Shown piece after piece: positions 1 to 7,669 of a stretch of 64,000 bases of DNA; the stretch's first letter is position 1; every line of letters starts with the position of its first letter. Below the pieces are notes generated by a model. It did no database searches. It worked only from the letters and a program-made list of their open reading frames with translations, and was not told the origin of the DNA. The DNA lies in the NCBI GenBank assembly GCA_017940895.1, contig JAGAXM010000017.1, positions 124,001 to 188,000 of the forward strand, written 5' to 3'. Source of the DNA: Clostridiales bacterium (GTDB taxonomy: Bacteria > Bacillota > Clostridia > Saccharofermentanales > Saccharofermentanaceae). The position numbers were made by a program, and so were the translations under genes.

Positions 1-516
1 CTGCCCGAGAACCTGAGCTTTGCTCCGAGAACTCTTGATGAGTATACGAGAAACTCGATGCTCGAGAAGATTACGGCTAAGCTAGATTCCACAGGATATA
101 AGGTAGCCGAGTTTATCTCTTACGAGAATAAGAAGGGCAAGCCTTCGCGTGCAGTGCAGAAGGTGTTTGATGTATTCCCGGTAACACCTTTGCTTGCCAT
201 TCAGCTTATATTACTTGCGATAGTTATCTGGCTTATAAGTACAGTTTCAGTAACGATGATCAATAAGGGAGACACTTCTCTTGATGAGTCGGTAGTATAT
301 GAGTCCGTAGATCTTCAGAACAAGTATGTGGCGGTTCTTGATTATTATCCGCTTAATGTAAGATATGCCGTTGCTGCCGAGTCTGTCGCTGAAGACAATG
401 GTGAAGCATATTATGAAGACGGTGAGGCTTATGAGATGCCGCCGGAAGATTATGATCCGCTGGCTCCGGTAATTGCCGAGACTGACCCTGTCGAGCCTTC
501 TGCCACAAGAGGATAA
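1..516 (+). CDS. C-terminal part of a single-pass membrane protein, function unknown (5' truncated)
   Basis: The reading frame is already open at base 1 and continues without a stop into the ATG at 58, so the gene starts outside the window and the ATG at 58 is probably internal. About 152 residues follow that ATG. There is a basic segment (near KKGKPSRAVQK), then one strongly hydrophobic stretch (about residues 47-68 from that ATG, LLAIQLILLAIVIWLIS) and a long acidic, Tyr/Glu/Pro-rich tail ending PSATRG, which would lie outside the cell if the basic side is cytoplasmic. No catalytic motif or named domain is recognised. It stops 56 bases before the serpin gene on the same strand. I am confident it is coding and do not assign a function. 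Confidence 0.6.
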   Translation: MPENLSFAPRTLDEYTRNSMLEKITAKLDSTGYKVAEFISYENKKGKPSRAVQKVFDVFPVTPLLAIQLILLAIVIWLISTVSVTMINKGDTSLDESVVYESVDLQNKYVAVLDYYPLNVRYAVAAESVAEDNGEAYYEDGEAYEMPPEDYDPLAPVIAETDPVEPSATRG

Positions 517-572
517 TTTTTTTGTGACCTGCCTGTATCCTGTCCCGTCTTAATAGACAGGAGGGTAAGAAA

Positions 573-1877
573 ATGAAAAACATTACCAAAAAGATTACAG
601 CATTTATGATGGCAACAGCGCTCCTGTCAACAGCATGCACAAGACAGACCACACGTGAGCAGGAAAGAAATAACCGTAATATCGATGTGGAGTTTAATAC
701 TACGATAGACTATTCCGATCTGGAGCAGTGTTCGTACAATGAGAATCAGTTATCTGATGACTATAATGCATATTGTTTTGCTATGATGTCTCAGGTACTG
801 GCGAATGAAGCCTCTGATTCTAATGTTATGATTTCTCCGGCTTCTATTATGTTTGCTCTTGATATGACTTCTGCAGGTGCAAACGGAGAGACTTTACGAC
901 AGATTGTTGATCTGTTCTCTGAAGGAGCTGATCCTTTGGAGCAGCATGCATTTGCGGCTGCCATGATGGACCGTATAAACGAATCTGAAGACGTTGAATT
1001 CAGTTGTGCTAATGCCGTATGGGCAAATGAGACTTTCTTGTCATCCGGATTTAATCCTGATTATGAAGATTATATTCAGGAATACTTTGATGCCGAGATT
1101 AATGAAGAGGCTTTCGGACCCGCTACTGTAAGTGAGATCAATGACTGGGTGGATGAGCATACGAGTGGCATGATCGACCAAGTCCTTGATCAGATCGATC
1201 CTGAAACAGCGGCTGTACTTGTTAATGCTATTGCTTTCGAAGGTGAGTGGGCATCACAGTACGAAGACTATGAAGTTAATGAGATGGATTTTACTAATGC
1301 CGACGGACAGACTTCTACAGTTCAAATGCTCTGCCGCACAGAGAATTTTTACTTCGAGAATGCTGAGGCAACAGGATTCATTAACTACTATGAGGGCGGA
1401 CAGTATGCATTCCTCGTAATGCTTCCTACTGATGAGAGTGTATCCGCTAACGAGTTCCTTATGAACTTTGACGGTGATGACTATGCTGAATTTGTAAGCA
1501 GCAGAACAAATGAGTATGACGTATATACTAGACTTCCCGAGTTTGAGTATGACTACGACACAAATCTCAACGATGTTCTTGAAGCTCTCGGTGTTGAGAC
1601 AGCTTTCGATGAGGATGACGCTGACTTCAGTGGTATCGCGATCCCTGACAACGGATTAAACCTGTGCATAAGTGATGTTATCCATAAGACACACATCGAG
1701 CTCGACCGTAACGGTACAAGAGCGGCTGCAGTTACGGTTGTATTGATGGATGCTGCAGGTTGCCCTATGCCTGATGAGACACAGATCAGAGAAGTTTACT
1801 GTGACAGACCTTTCGCATATGCGATCGTTGATACTTCCACAATGAATCCGATCTTCCTCGGCACATATAACGGTTGA
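573..1877 (+). CDS. Serpin-family protease inhibitor, probable lipoprotein
   Basis: A 434-residue protein with the serpin fold signature. After a short basic/hydrophobic signal there is a Cys at residue 22 (LLSTAC), a slightly atypical lipobox because the -3 position is Ser. Serpin landmarks follow: the SNVMISPASIMFAL segment, NAIAFEGEW with later FVMLP-like strand, and near the C-terminus the reactive-centre-loop hinge GTRAAAVT followed by DRPFAYAIVD and NPIFLGTYNG. Serpins act by suicide trapping of serine or cysteine proteases; a small-residue hinge (AAA) is what inhibitory members need, so inhibition is plausible. The usual Glu before the hinge Ala residues is Arg here and the loop holds a Cys. 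A good ribosome site (GGAGGG) precedes the ATG. It is monocistronic, ending at a strong terminator. The target protease is unknown. Confidence 0.9.
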   Translation: MKNITKKITAFMMATALLSTACTRQTTREQERNNRNIDVEFNTTIDYSDLEQCSYNENQLSDDYNAYCFAMMSQVLANEASDSNVMISPASIMFALDMTSAGANGETLRQIVDLFSEGADPLEQHAFAAAMMDRINESEDVEFSCANAVWANETFLSSGFNPDYEDYIQEYFDAEINEEAFGPATVSEINDWVDEHTSGMIDQVLDQIDPETAAVLVNAIAFEGEWASQYEDYEVNEMDFTNADGQTSTVQMLCRTENFYFENAEATGFINYYEGGQYAFLVMLPTDESVSANEFLMNFDGDDYAEFVSSRTNEYDVYTRLPEFEYDYDTNLNDVLEALGVETAFDEDDADFSGIAIPDNGLNLCISDVIHKTHIELDRNGTRAAAVTVVLMDAAGCPMPDETQIREVYCDRPFAYAIVDTSTMNPIFLGTYNG

Positions 1878-1901
1878 TGTAATTAGGGGCGGATATAGAA
1901 G

Positions 1902-1932
1902 AAACGCAAGGCTCAATGCCTTGCGTTTTTTA
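1902..1932. terminator. Rho-independent terminator between convergent genes
   Basis: Perfect 11-bp stem (1902-1912 with 1918-1928), loop TCAAT, followed by a T-run on the plus strand and preceded by AAA on the other side. It lies between the serpin gene (plus) and the dehydrogenase (minus) and probably serves both. Confidence 0.88.
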
Positions 1933-1937
1933 ATGTA

Positions 1938-2918
1938 TCAGTTAACTATGTTCGCACATTCCTCGCCGGCGGTTATCTTCTTTACGTTATCTACCGTTGT
2001 CGTCGCGATGTTCTCGAGTGCTTCTCTGGTAAGGAAAGCCTGATGTGAAGTTACGATAACATTCGGCATGGATATAAGTCTGCTTAAAGTGTCGTCGTCG
2101 ATTATGCTTCCTGAGAGATCTTCATAGAAGTAGCCCGATTCCTCTTCGTAAACGTCGAGGCAGGCGGCTCCGATCTTCTTGGTCTTGATACCTTCGAGCA
2201 ATGCCTCGGCATCGATAAGCGCGCCTCTTGACGTATTGATGATCACAACTCCGGGCTTGATCTTGCCTAATGTACCGAAGTTGAACATATGGAGAGTATC
2301 ATCGGTAAGCGGGCAGTGGAATGAGATGATGTCTGCTTCACGGTAGACGGCATCGAGAGGCTTATATTCTACATCCGGGATCTCGGCAGGGAACTTATCA
2401 TAAGCGATAATCTTCATGCCGAAACCCTTACAGATATCGATGAATACGCGTCCGATCTTACCTGTACCGATGACGCCGACTGTCTTGCCGTAAAGATCAA
2501 AGCCTGTGAGTCCCTGAAGCGAGAAGTTGAAGTCACGGGTTCTGATATAGGACTTATGGATCTTACGGGTTGAGGTCATAAGTAAAGCAATCGCATGCTC
2601 TGCGACTGCGTAAGGCGAGTAGGCAGGAACGCGGACAACAGTTATGCCTTTCTGCTCGGCGTATTTATAATCAACGTTATTAAAGCCTGCACATCTTAAG
2701 GCGATTATCTTAACCCCGAGTTCAGCAAGTTGGTCGATGACTTTCGAATTCACAGCGTCATTTACGAAGACACATACAACGTCGCATCCTTTGGCGAGTA
2801 TGGCATCATCTTCGTCGAGTCGTGTGTCGTAGAATTTGTAACGGAGTTTTGCTGCCTTAAGCTTGGGCTCGAATACTTCGCGGTCATAGCTCTTGGTGTC
2901 AAAGAATGCGATCTTCAT
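1938..2918 (-). CDS. ldhA: D-lactate dehydrogenase-type D-2-hydroxyacid dehydrogenase
   Basis: A 326-residue NAD-dependent D-isomer 2-hydroxyacid dehydrogenase. The N-terminal substrate domain opens MKIAFFDTKSYD, the Rossmann motif GTGKIG is at 151-156 with the NAD-selecting Asp at 174, and the catalytic triad fits Arg231 (NTSRGAL), Glu260 (DVYEEE) and His292 (TSHQAF). The DVYEEESGYFYED stretch and the length are characteristic of the fermentative D-LDH branch rather than of SerA or GyaR. The reaction would be pyruvate plus NADH to D-lactate in the cytoplasm. A strong AAAGGAGGT site sits 6 bases before the ATG. It follows the recombinase gene by 14 bases, so the two are probably co-transcribed. 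A related 2-hydroxyisocaproate or vancomycin-type dehydrogenase activity is not excluded. Confidence 0.87.
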   Translation of the reverse strand: MKIAFFDTKSYDREVFEPKLKAAKLRYKFYDTRLDEDDAILAKGCDVVCVFVNDAVNSKVIDQLAELGVKIIALRCAGFNNVDYKYAEQKGITVVRVPAYSPYAVAEHAIALLMTSTRKIHKSYIRTRDFNFSLQGLTGFDLYGKTVGVIGTGKIGRVFIDICKGFGMKIIAYDKFPAEIPDVEYKPLDAVYREADIISFHCPLTDDTLHMFNFGTLGKIKPGVVIINTSRGALIDAEALLEGIKTKKIGAACLDVYEEESGYFYEDLSGSIIDDDTLSRLISMPNVIVTSHQAFLTREALENIATTTVDNVKKITAGEECANIVN

Positions 2919-2932
2919 GTGTGTGACCTCCT

Positions 2933-3907
2933 TTATTTCTTATCAGGATCAAATTTGGAAAGCGGATTGGAGTTGACGGCATCCTGCAGCTGCTGCTCAT
3001 CTACGTGTGTGTATATCTGGGTAGTCGAAACACTCTGGTGTCCGAGTATCAGCTGAAGATTTCTTATATCGACATGTCCGTACTTATACATAAGCGTAGC
3101 CGCTGTATGACGGAGCTTATGAACCGAGTAAACGCGGGTGTCGATACCTGCCTGCATAAGAAGGTTCTTGATGATTATCTGTATCATGTCATCGGAGATG
3201 CGTGTTCCACGCTTACTGATGAACATGGCTTTCTGAGCGGATGGCTTAATCTTCATATTAGCCCGCTTGGGTAGCCATTCGGCGATGGCATCAAGACAAG
3301 CCTGATTAAGATATATGGTTCTTTCTTTATTACCTTTACCTATTACGGTCAATACAGTCCCGTGAATGTGGTCAAGATCGATGCCGCGAAGCTCCGCAAG
3401 ACGCAGTCCGCAGTTAAGAAAGAGGGTGAGCATACAGTAGTCTCTCTCGTTGTATTCGGAAGGTGACTCATATGCTGCCTTGAGAAGATCCTGACTCTGT
3501 TCGAGCGTCAGATACTTGGGAAGACGTTTGCCGATCTTCGGAGTCTCGATATCGTAAGCGGGGTTCTCGTCGATAAGATGCTTCTTCGAGTGACAGAACT
3601 TAAAGAAGCTCTTAAGAGAAGCGATATGACGGGCACGTGTGGCATTCGACTGTTTTCTCTCGCGTCCTAAGAAAATGAGGAAGACCAGAAGATCGTCGGA
3701 AGTTACTTTGTTGATGTCATCGACAGTTATATCTGAGACGTCTATCTGCTCAAGGGGAGTGTCCTTCGGAACACGTCCTTTATCTCGCTTCCAGAACCTG
3801 AAGAAATTAACGATGTCATAGGTGTATTCCATGATGGTAAGTTCGGATCTTCCCAGAACCGCCAGCATATAATTTCTGTATTGTTCAAGCACCACAAATG
3901 TCATCAT
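2933..3907 (-). CDS. Tyrosine site-specific recombinase, XerC/XerD type
   Basis: A 324-residue tyrosine recombinase. The N-terminal SAM-like core-binding domain (about 1-115) is followed by the catalytic domain with all expected residues: Arg169 (CGLRLAEL), Lys191 (GKGNKER), His263 and Arg266 (HKLRHTAAT), His290 (LGHQSVSTTQIYTH) and nucleophile Tyr299. Length and sequence resemble housekeeping XerC/D or close relatives that resolve chromosome dimers. No phage genes, excisionase or att-like direct repeats flank it, which speaks against a phage integrase. Two adjacent ATG codons open the frame (MMT) with no clear ribosome site. It is the first gene of a two-gene minus-strand unit with the D-LDH gene, an arrangement with no obvious functional link. 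Confidence 0.85.
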   Translation of the reverse strand: MMTFVVLEQYRNYMLAVLGRSELTIMEYTYDIVNFFRFWKRDKGRVPKDTPLEQIDVSDITVDDINKVTSDDLLVFLIFLGRERKQSNATRARHIASLKSFFKFCHSKKHLIDENPAYDIETPKIGKRLPKYLTLEQSQDLLKAAYESPSEYNERDYCMLTLFLNCGLRLAELRGIDLDHIHGTVLTVIGKGNKERTIYLNQACLDAIAEWLPKRANMKIKPSAQKAMFISKRGTRISDDMIQIIIKNLLMQAGIDTRVYSVHKLRHTAATLMYKYGHVDIRNLQLILGHQSVSTTQIYTHVDEQQLQDAVNSNPLSKFDPDKK

Positions 3908-3930
3908 AACTTGATTTTAACATATGGCAC

Positions 3931-3987
3931 TTGCAATAAATTTTAACTATGTAATAATTAAATGCAGAAATACTTTGATAATCAAAG
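3931..3987 (+). promoter_or_regulatory. Candidate promoter and palindromic operator before the carboxyltransferase operon
   Basis: In the divergent intergenic region a TTGCAA (3931-3936) and TAATAA (3952-3957) make a modest promoter with a short 15-base spacer. Downstream is a perfect palindrome, ACTTTGA-TAA-TCAAAG (3972-3987, arms extend as CTTTGAT/ATCAAAG). It overlaps the AAAGGA ribosome site, so a bound repressor would block elongation or a hairpin would hide the site. The same core occurs before the acyl-CoA synthetase at 19.5 kb. The shape resembles the published FabT (MarR-family) box TTTGATTATCAAA; that link is inference. Confidence 0.5.
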
Positions 3988-3996
3988 GAAATGAAT

Positions 3997-5550
3997 ATGG
4001 ACGAGAAATGGACTAAAGCATTAGACAGACTCGAATCACGAAGAGAGACCGTTCAGGCTGCCGGAGGACAGGCCCGTATCGATAAGCAGCATGCTTCGGG
4101 CAAGCTTACGGCAAGAGAAAGAATGGAAGCTCTGTTCGATGATGACACATTCGTTGAGATCAACGACATGATGACTTCAAGAGCCGTCGACTTCGGCATG
4201 GATAAGAAGAGACTTCCGGGTGACGGTGTTATCACGGGTTACGGTAAGATCCACGGCAGGACTGCTGTGGCATCAAGCCAGGACTTTACGGTTAACGGCG
4301 GATCCTTAGGCGAAGTACACGCACAGAAGATAGTTAAGGCTATGGACCTTGCCATGAAGCTTAAGGTTCCTTTCATCTCGATAAATGATTCCGGCGGAGC
4401 AAGGATCGAAGAAGGTATAGATTCACTGTCAGGTTACGGCGATATCTTCTACAGAAATACTATGGCTTCGGGTGTTATCCCTCAGATCTCCGTTATCATG
4501 GGACCTTGTGCAGGCGGAGCCTGTTATTCTCCCGCGATCTGCGACTACATCTTCATGACGCGCGAGTCTTCCCAGATGTATATCACGGGACCTGCTGTAG
4601 TTAAGTCCGTAACGGGCGAAGAGATCTCTGCCAAGGACTTGGGCGGAGCGGCTGTACATGCAGGCACTTCAGGTGTTGCACACTTCGTATATGACGATGA
4701 CCTCGACTGCCTTAACGGCGTAAGAAGACTTATAGGTTACCTGCCTCAGAACAATGACGATTACTCTTTGGAGGTTCCGGGAGAGGCTGTAGATGAGTCT
4801 GCATCTCTTGCAGATATTGTTCCTTCCGATTCCAGAGCACCTTATGATGTTAAGGATGTTATCAATTCAATCGTTGACCTGGGTTCGTTTATGGAGGTTC
4901 AGCAGGATTTCGCCATGAATATCGTTGTAGGCTTCGCAAGGATCGACGGCAAGACCGTCGGTATCGTTGCCAACCAGAGCAACTACATCGCAGGCTCTCT
5001 TGAGATCGATTCTTCGGATAAGGCAGCAAGATTCATCCGCTTCTGCGACTGCTTCAACATCCCGCTCGTTACTTTGATCGACGTTCCTGCATTTATGCCC
5101 GGCAGAACACAGGAACACGGCGGCATCATAAGACACGGCGCGAAAATGCTTTATGCGTACTCCGAGGCAACTGTTCCGAAGATTTCCGTCATCATGCGTA
5201 AGGCTTACGGCGGCGCTTATATCGCCATGAACTCCAAGGGGCTTGCAGCAGATATCGTTTATGCATGGCCTATCGCAGAGATTGCAGTAATGGGTGCTTC
5301 CGGAGCAGTCTCCATCATCGGACGTAAAGCTATCGAAGCTGCTGAAGATAAAGACGCCAAGAGAGCAGAGCTTATCGATGAATACAACGACAAGTTCATG
5401 AATCCTTATGTAGCCGCCGAGCGCGGTTACGTAGATGCTGTAATCAGACCTGAAGAGACAAGGGAGAAGATCGTTTCCGCACTTGAGCTTCTCGAGGACA
5501 AGGACGAGCCTATGATGCCGTACAAGAAGCACGGCAACATCCCGCTTTAA
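3997..5550 (+). CDS. Acyl-CoA carboxyltransferase (12S / MmdA / PccB-like) subunit
   Basis: About 517 residues of the biotin-dependent acyl-CoA carboxyltransferase family. The N-terminal crotonase-like half carries NDSGGARIEEG and GPCAGGACYSPA, the C-terminal half PGRTQEHGGIIRHGAK and KAYGGAYIAMNSK, the Gly-Gly pairs forming the oxyanion holes of the active site. Such subunits move CO2 between biotin and propionyl-CoA/methylmalonyl-CoA or acetyl-CoA/malonyl-CoA. The GGAYIAMNSK wording is what I associate with MmdA/12S-type members. An ATG six bases upstream (3991) is only 0-2 bases from the AAAGGA site; the ATG at 3997 has correct spacing and is chosen. It heads an operon with a 60-residue protein, a biotin carrier and a 5S-like subunit; acyl substrate is not proven. 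Confidence 0.9.
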   Translation: MDEKWTKALDRLESRRETVQAAGGQARIDKQHASGKLTARERMEALFDDDTFVEINDMMTSRAVDFGMDKKRLPGDGVITGYGKIHGRTAVASSQDFTVNGGSLGEVHAQKIVKAMDLAMKLKVPFISINDSGGARIEEGIDSLSGYGDIFYRNTMASGVIPQISVIMGPCAGGACYSPAICDYIFMTRESSQMYITGPAVVKSVTGEEISAKDLGGAAVHAGTSGVAHFVYDDDLDCLNGVRRLIGYLPQNNDDYSLEVPGEAVDESASLADIVPSDSRAPYDVKDVINSIVDLGSFMEVQQDFAMNIVVGFARIDGKTVGIVANQSNYIAGSLEIDSSDKAARFIRFCDCFNIPLVTLIDVPAFMPGRTQEHGGIIRHGAKMLYAYSEATVPKISVIMRKAYGGAYIAMNSKGLAADIVYAWPIAEIAVMGASGAVSIIGRKAIEAAEDKDAKRAELIDEYNDKFMNPYVAAERGYVDAVIRPEETREKIVSALELLEDKDEPMMPYKKHGNIPL

Positions 5551-5561
5551 GGAGGTAAGTC

Positions 5562-5744
5562 ATGTCAGAAGAATTATCGAGAGAACAGATCGTTGCCATG
5601 GCTGCCGCATGTATCGCGGAAGAGCTCGGCACTGAGGTTAAGAATCTTCGTATAAGCAACTTTCATGAGGTTCATAAGACGGGCCTTGCCAAGTACATTG
5701 AAGATAACAAGATCAATTACGTTAAGTATCAGTTGGGAGAATAA
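5562..5744 (+). CDS. Small acidic helical protein of the carboxyltransferase operon
   Basis: A 60-residue protein beginning MSEELSREQIVAMAAA, behind GGAGG with good spacing, 11 bases after the carboxyltransferase and 3 bases before the biotin carrier gene. It has no membrane segment, so it is not a classical OadG/MmdD gamma/delta anchor. Its position and the pattern of a short amphipathic helix followed by a conserved-looking segment recall the small epsilon (MmdE/AccE-type) or C-terminal gamma pieces that stabilise such complexes. I take it as a real gene from operon position, ribosome site and codon use; the role as an assembly subunit is inference. Confidence 0.6.
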   Translation: MSEELSREQIVAMAAACIAEELGTEVKNLRISNFHEVHKTGLAKYIEDNKINYVKYQLGE

Positions 5745-5747
5745 CAA

Positions 5748-6113
5748 ATGAGCAAGTACAAGATCACTATCAACGGTAAAGAATACGAGATGGATGTAGA
5801 GCTTATGGACGGCTCTGCACCTGCAGCGAAGGCTCCTGCCAAGGCTTCCAAGCCTGCCGCAGCTGCACCTTCTGTATCAAAGGCTGCACCTGTTGCTGCT
5901 GAAGGAGCTACAGTAAGCCCCATGCCCGGTACCATCCTCAAGGTTAATGTTAAGGAAGGCGATACGGTTAAGGCAGGCGACTCTGTTGTTATCCTCGAGG
6001 CAATGAAGATGGAAAACGATATCACGGCTCCCAAGGACGGTGTCGTAAAGAAGCTTTTCGTTTCCGAGAAGCAGGCAGTTGCCAAGGGCGAAGCTCTTTT
6101 CGAGGTGGAGTAA
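5748..6113 (+). CDS. Biotin carboxyl carrier protein (1.3S-like)
   Basis: A 121-residue carrier. A short N-terminal strand region is followed by an Ala/Pro/Lys-rich flexible linker (about 23-52) and a biotinyl/lipoyl domain (about 55-121). The biotin-accepting Lys is Lys87 in EAMKMEN, and the PMPGTI and [11 protein letters not shown] turns are present. It shuttles carboxybiotin between the carboxyltransferase sites of its neighbours. Architecture and length match the 1.3S subunit of transcarboxylase and the gamma subunit of methylmalonyl-CoA decarboxylase. No biotin carboxylase gene is nearby, so its carboxyl donor is probably supplied by one of the two neighbouring carboxyltransferases. Confidence 0.92.
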   Translation: MSKYKITINGKEYEMDVELMDGSAPAAKAPAKASKPAAAAPSVSKAAPVAAEGATVSPMPGTILKVNVKEGDTVKAGDSVVILEAMKMENDITAPKDGVVKKLFVSEKQAVAKGEALFEVE

Positions 6114-6117
6114 GAAT

Positions 6118-7509
6118 ATGCTGGAGATGCCTTCCAAGAAACTTTGGATAACGGATACCATTCTTCGTGATGCGCACCAGTCCCAGGCTGCCACGAGGAT
6201 GAAGCTCGAGGACATGCTGCCCGCATGTGAGATCCTCGATAATATGGGCTACTGGTCTATCGAGTGCTGGGGCGGCGCCACTTTCGATGCGTGTATGAGA
6301 TTCCTTAATGAGGATCCGTGGGAGAGACTTCGAATCCTTCGTAAAGCCATGCCGAAGACAAAGCTTCAGATGCTGCTTCGTGCTCAGAATCTTCTGGGAT
6401 ATAGACATTATGCAGACGACGTTGTAGACAGCTTCTGCAGAAAGTCAGTCGAGAACGGTATCGATGTTGTAAGGATCTTCGATGCGCTTAATGATGTGCG
6501 TAACATGGAGATGCCGATGAAGTGCGTCAAGAAGTACGGCGGTACTGTCGAGGCTGCGCTTTCATATACTACAAGTCCCGTGCATAACGAGGAGTACTTT
6601 GTTAAGCAGGCGATAACACTCGAGCAGATGGGTGCGGACGTTATCTGCATCAAGGACATGGCCAATCTCCTGCTTCCCGAGCAGGCTTACTCTCTTGTAA
6701 GCAAGCTCAAGGAGAACGTGAGTCTTCCTGTACATCTGCATACACATAACACTACGGGTACTGGCTCGATGATCTACTATGCCGCTGCACTTGCAGGTGT
6801 TGATATCATCGACTGTGCATTAAGTCCGCTCTCAGGCGGAACGTCACAGCCTTGTACAGAGTCTCTCGTAGCAGCATTTAAGGGTACTCCCAGAGACACA
6901 GGACTTGATCTTAAGAATCTTGCCAAGGCTGCGGATCACTTCAAGGGTGTCGCACAGAAGATGCAGGATGAGGGAATTCTTAATCCTAAGGTATTGAGAA
7001 CCGATCCGAATACTTTGCTCTATCAGGTACCCGGAGGCATGCTCTCGAACCTTCTGTCACAGCTTAAGCAGGCAGGAGCAGAGGATAAGTATGAGGAAGT
7101 GCTTGCAGAGGTTCCCGTAGTTCGTAAGGACTTCGGCTACCCGCCGCTCGTTACACCCACATCTCAGATCGTCGGTTCACAGGCTGTTCTTAATGTTCTC
7201 ATGGGTCGCTATAAGAGCTTTACAAAGGAGTCCAAGATGCTCCTGCACGGTGATTACGGCAAGCTCCCGGGTGAGGTTAATGAAGATATCAGAAAGCTCG
7301 CTATCGGCGACGAGGCTCCGATCACATGCAGACCGGCAGATCTTCTGAGTAATGAGATGGATAATCTGCGCGAGAGCGTAAAGGATATCGCGAAGTCCGA
7401 AGAGGATGTTCTGCTGTGTGCTTTGTTCCCGCAGGTCGCTCCCGAGTTCCTTAAGAAGAGGGACGGGGTTTCTGAAGTAAAAGAGATTACTGTCGACTGG
7501 GTGGACTAA
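6118..7509 (+). CDS. Pyruvate/oxaloacetate carboxyltransferase (5S / OadA-like) subunit without biotin domain
   Basis: A 463-residue TIM-barrel carboxyltransferase. It opens with ITDTILRDAHQSQAATRM, the DAHQS signature of the pyruvate carboxylase/OadA/5S family, and has the metal ligands in HLHTHNTTG and the carbamylated-lysine-type CIKDMAN segment. OadA usually continues into a biotin domain near 590 residues; here the protein stops before it, as in transcarboxylase 5S. The frame extends upstream to 6079, but the ATG at 6118 follows GGTGGAG at proper spacing and just after the carrier stop, so it is chosen. Together with the 12S-like subunit it could transfer CO2 from methylmalonyl-CoA to pyruvate or the reverse. 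A terminator follows directly. Confidence 0.88.
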   Translation: MLEMPSKKLWITDTILRDAHQSQAATRMKLEDMLPACEILDNMGYWSIECWGGATFDACMRFLNEDPWERLRILRKAMPKTKLQMLLRAQNLLGYRHYADDVVDSFCRKSVENGIDVVRIFDALNDVRNMEMPMKCVKKYGGTVEAALSYTTSPVHNEEYFVKQAITLEQMGADVICIKDMANLLLPEQAYSLVSKLKENVSLPVHLHTHNTTGTGSMIYYAAALAGVDIIDCALSPLSGGTSQPCTESLVAAFKGTPRDTGLDLKNLAKAADHFKGVAQKMQDEGILNPKVLRTDPNTLLYQVPGGMLSNLLSQLKQAGAEDKYEEVLAEVPVVRKDFGYPPLVTPTSQIVGSQAVLNVLMGRYKSFTKESKMLLHGDYGKLPGEVNEDIRKLAIGDEAPITCRPADLLSNEMDNLRESVKDIAKSEEDVLLCALFPQVAPEFLKKRDGVSEVKEITVDWVD

Positions 7510-7530
7510 AACTTTATATTTATATATAAT
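7502..7530 (+). promoter_or_regulatory. Candidate pnp promoter
   Basis: TGGACT (7502-7507) and a perfect TATAAT (7525-7530) separated by 17 bases. The expected start near 7536-7538 would fall inside the first arm of the terminator of the preceding operon, so read-through and fresh transcripts would fold differently there. Confidence 0.5.
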
Positions 7531-7532
7531 AG

Positions 7533-7564
7533 ACACGGTCTTTGCTTAAGACCGTGTTTTTTTG
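7533..7564 (+). terminator. Rho-independent terminator of the carboxyltransferase operon
   Basis: Perfect 10-bp stem (7533-7542 with 7548-7557), loop TGCTT, then seven T residues. It closes the four-gene operon. Confidence 0.9.
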
Positions 7565-7578
7565 TGGGAGAGTAGTGT

Positions 7579-7661
7579 GTAGACTGGCGTTCCGAATGTC
7601 ATGTCGGGCCGTGAGTCTACGAGCTACCTCCTAACGAATACAAATCTATTAATCAAGGAGG
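7579..7661 (+). promoter_or_regulatory. Structured pnp leader with a sequestered ribosome site
   Basis: GTAGACTGGC (7579-7588) can pair with GCC-gtg-AGTCTAC (7608-7620). Downstream CCTCCT (7627-7632) is the exact complement of the pnp ribosome site AGGAGG (7656-7661), so a second hairpin could hide the site. PNPase autoregulates through its structured leader in Escherichia coli; similar control here is inference. Confidence 0.45.
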
Positions 7662-7669
7662 AATCTTCA

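Noticed and set aside
2933..3907. Phage or integrative-element integrase
   Set aside because: No att-like repeats, excisionase or phage genes nearby; all flanking genes are ordinary metabolism, so a Xer-type protein fits better.
4867..5532. 221-codon minus-strand frame inside the carboxyltransferase gene
   Set aside because: Shadow of a conserved coding region with no motif or start signal.
7601..7669. Upstream extension of pnp to 7601
   Set aside because: The extension covers the leader hairpins; the AGGAGG and family alignment both favour the ATG at 7670.
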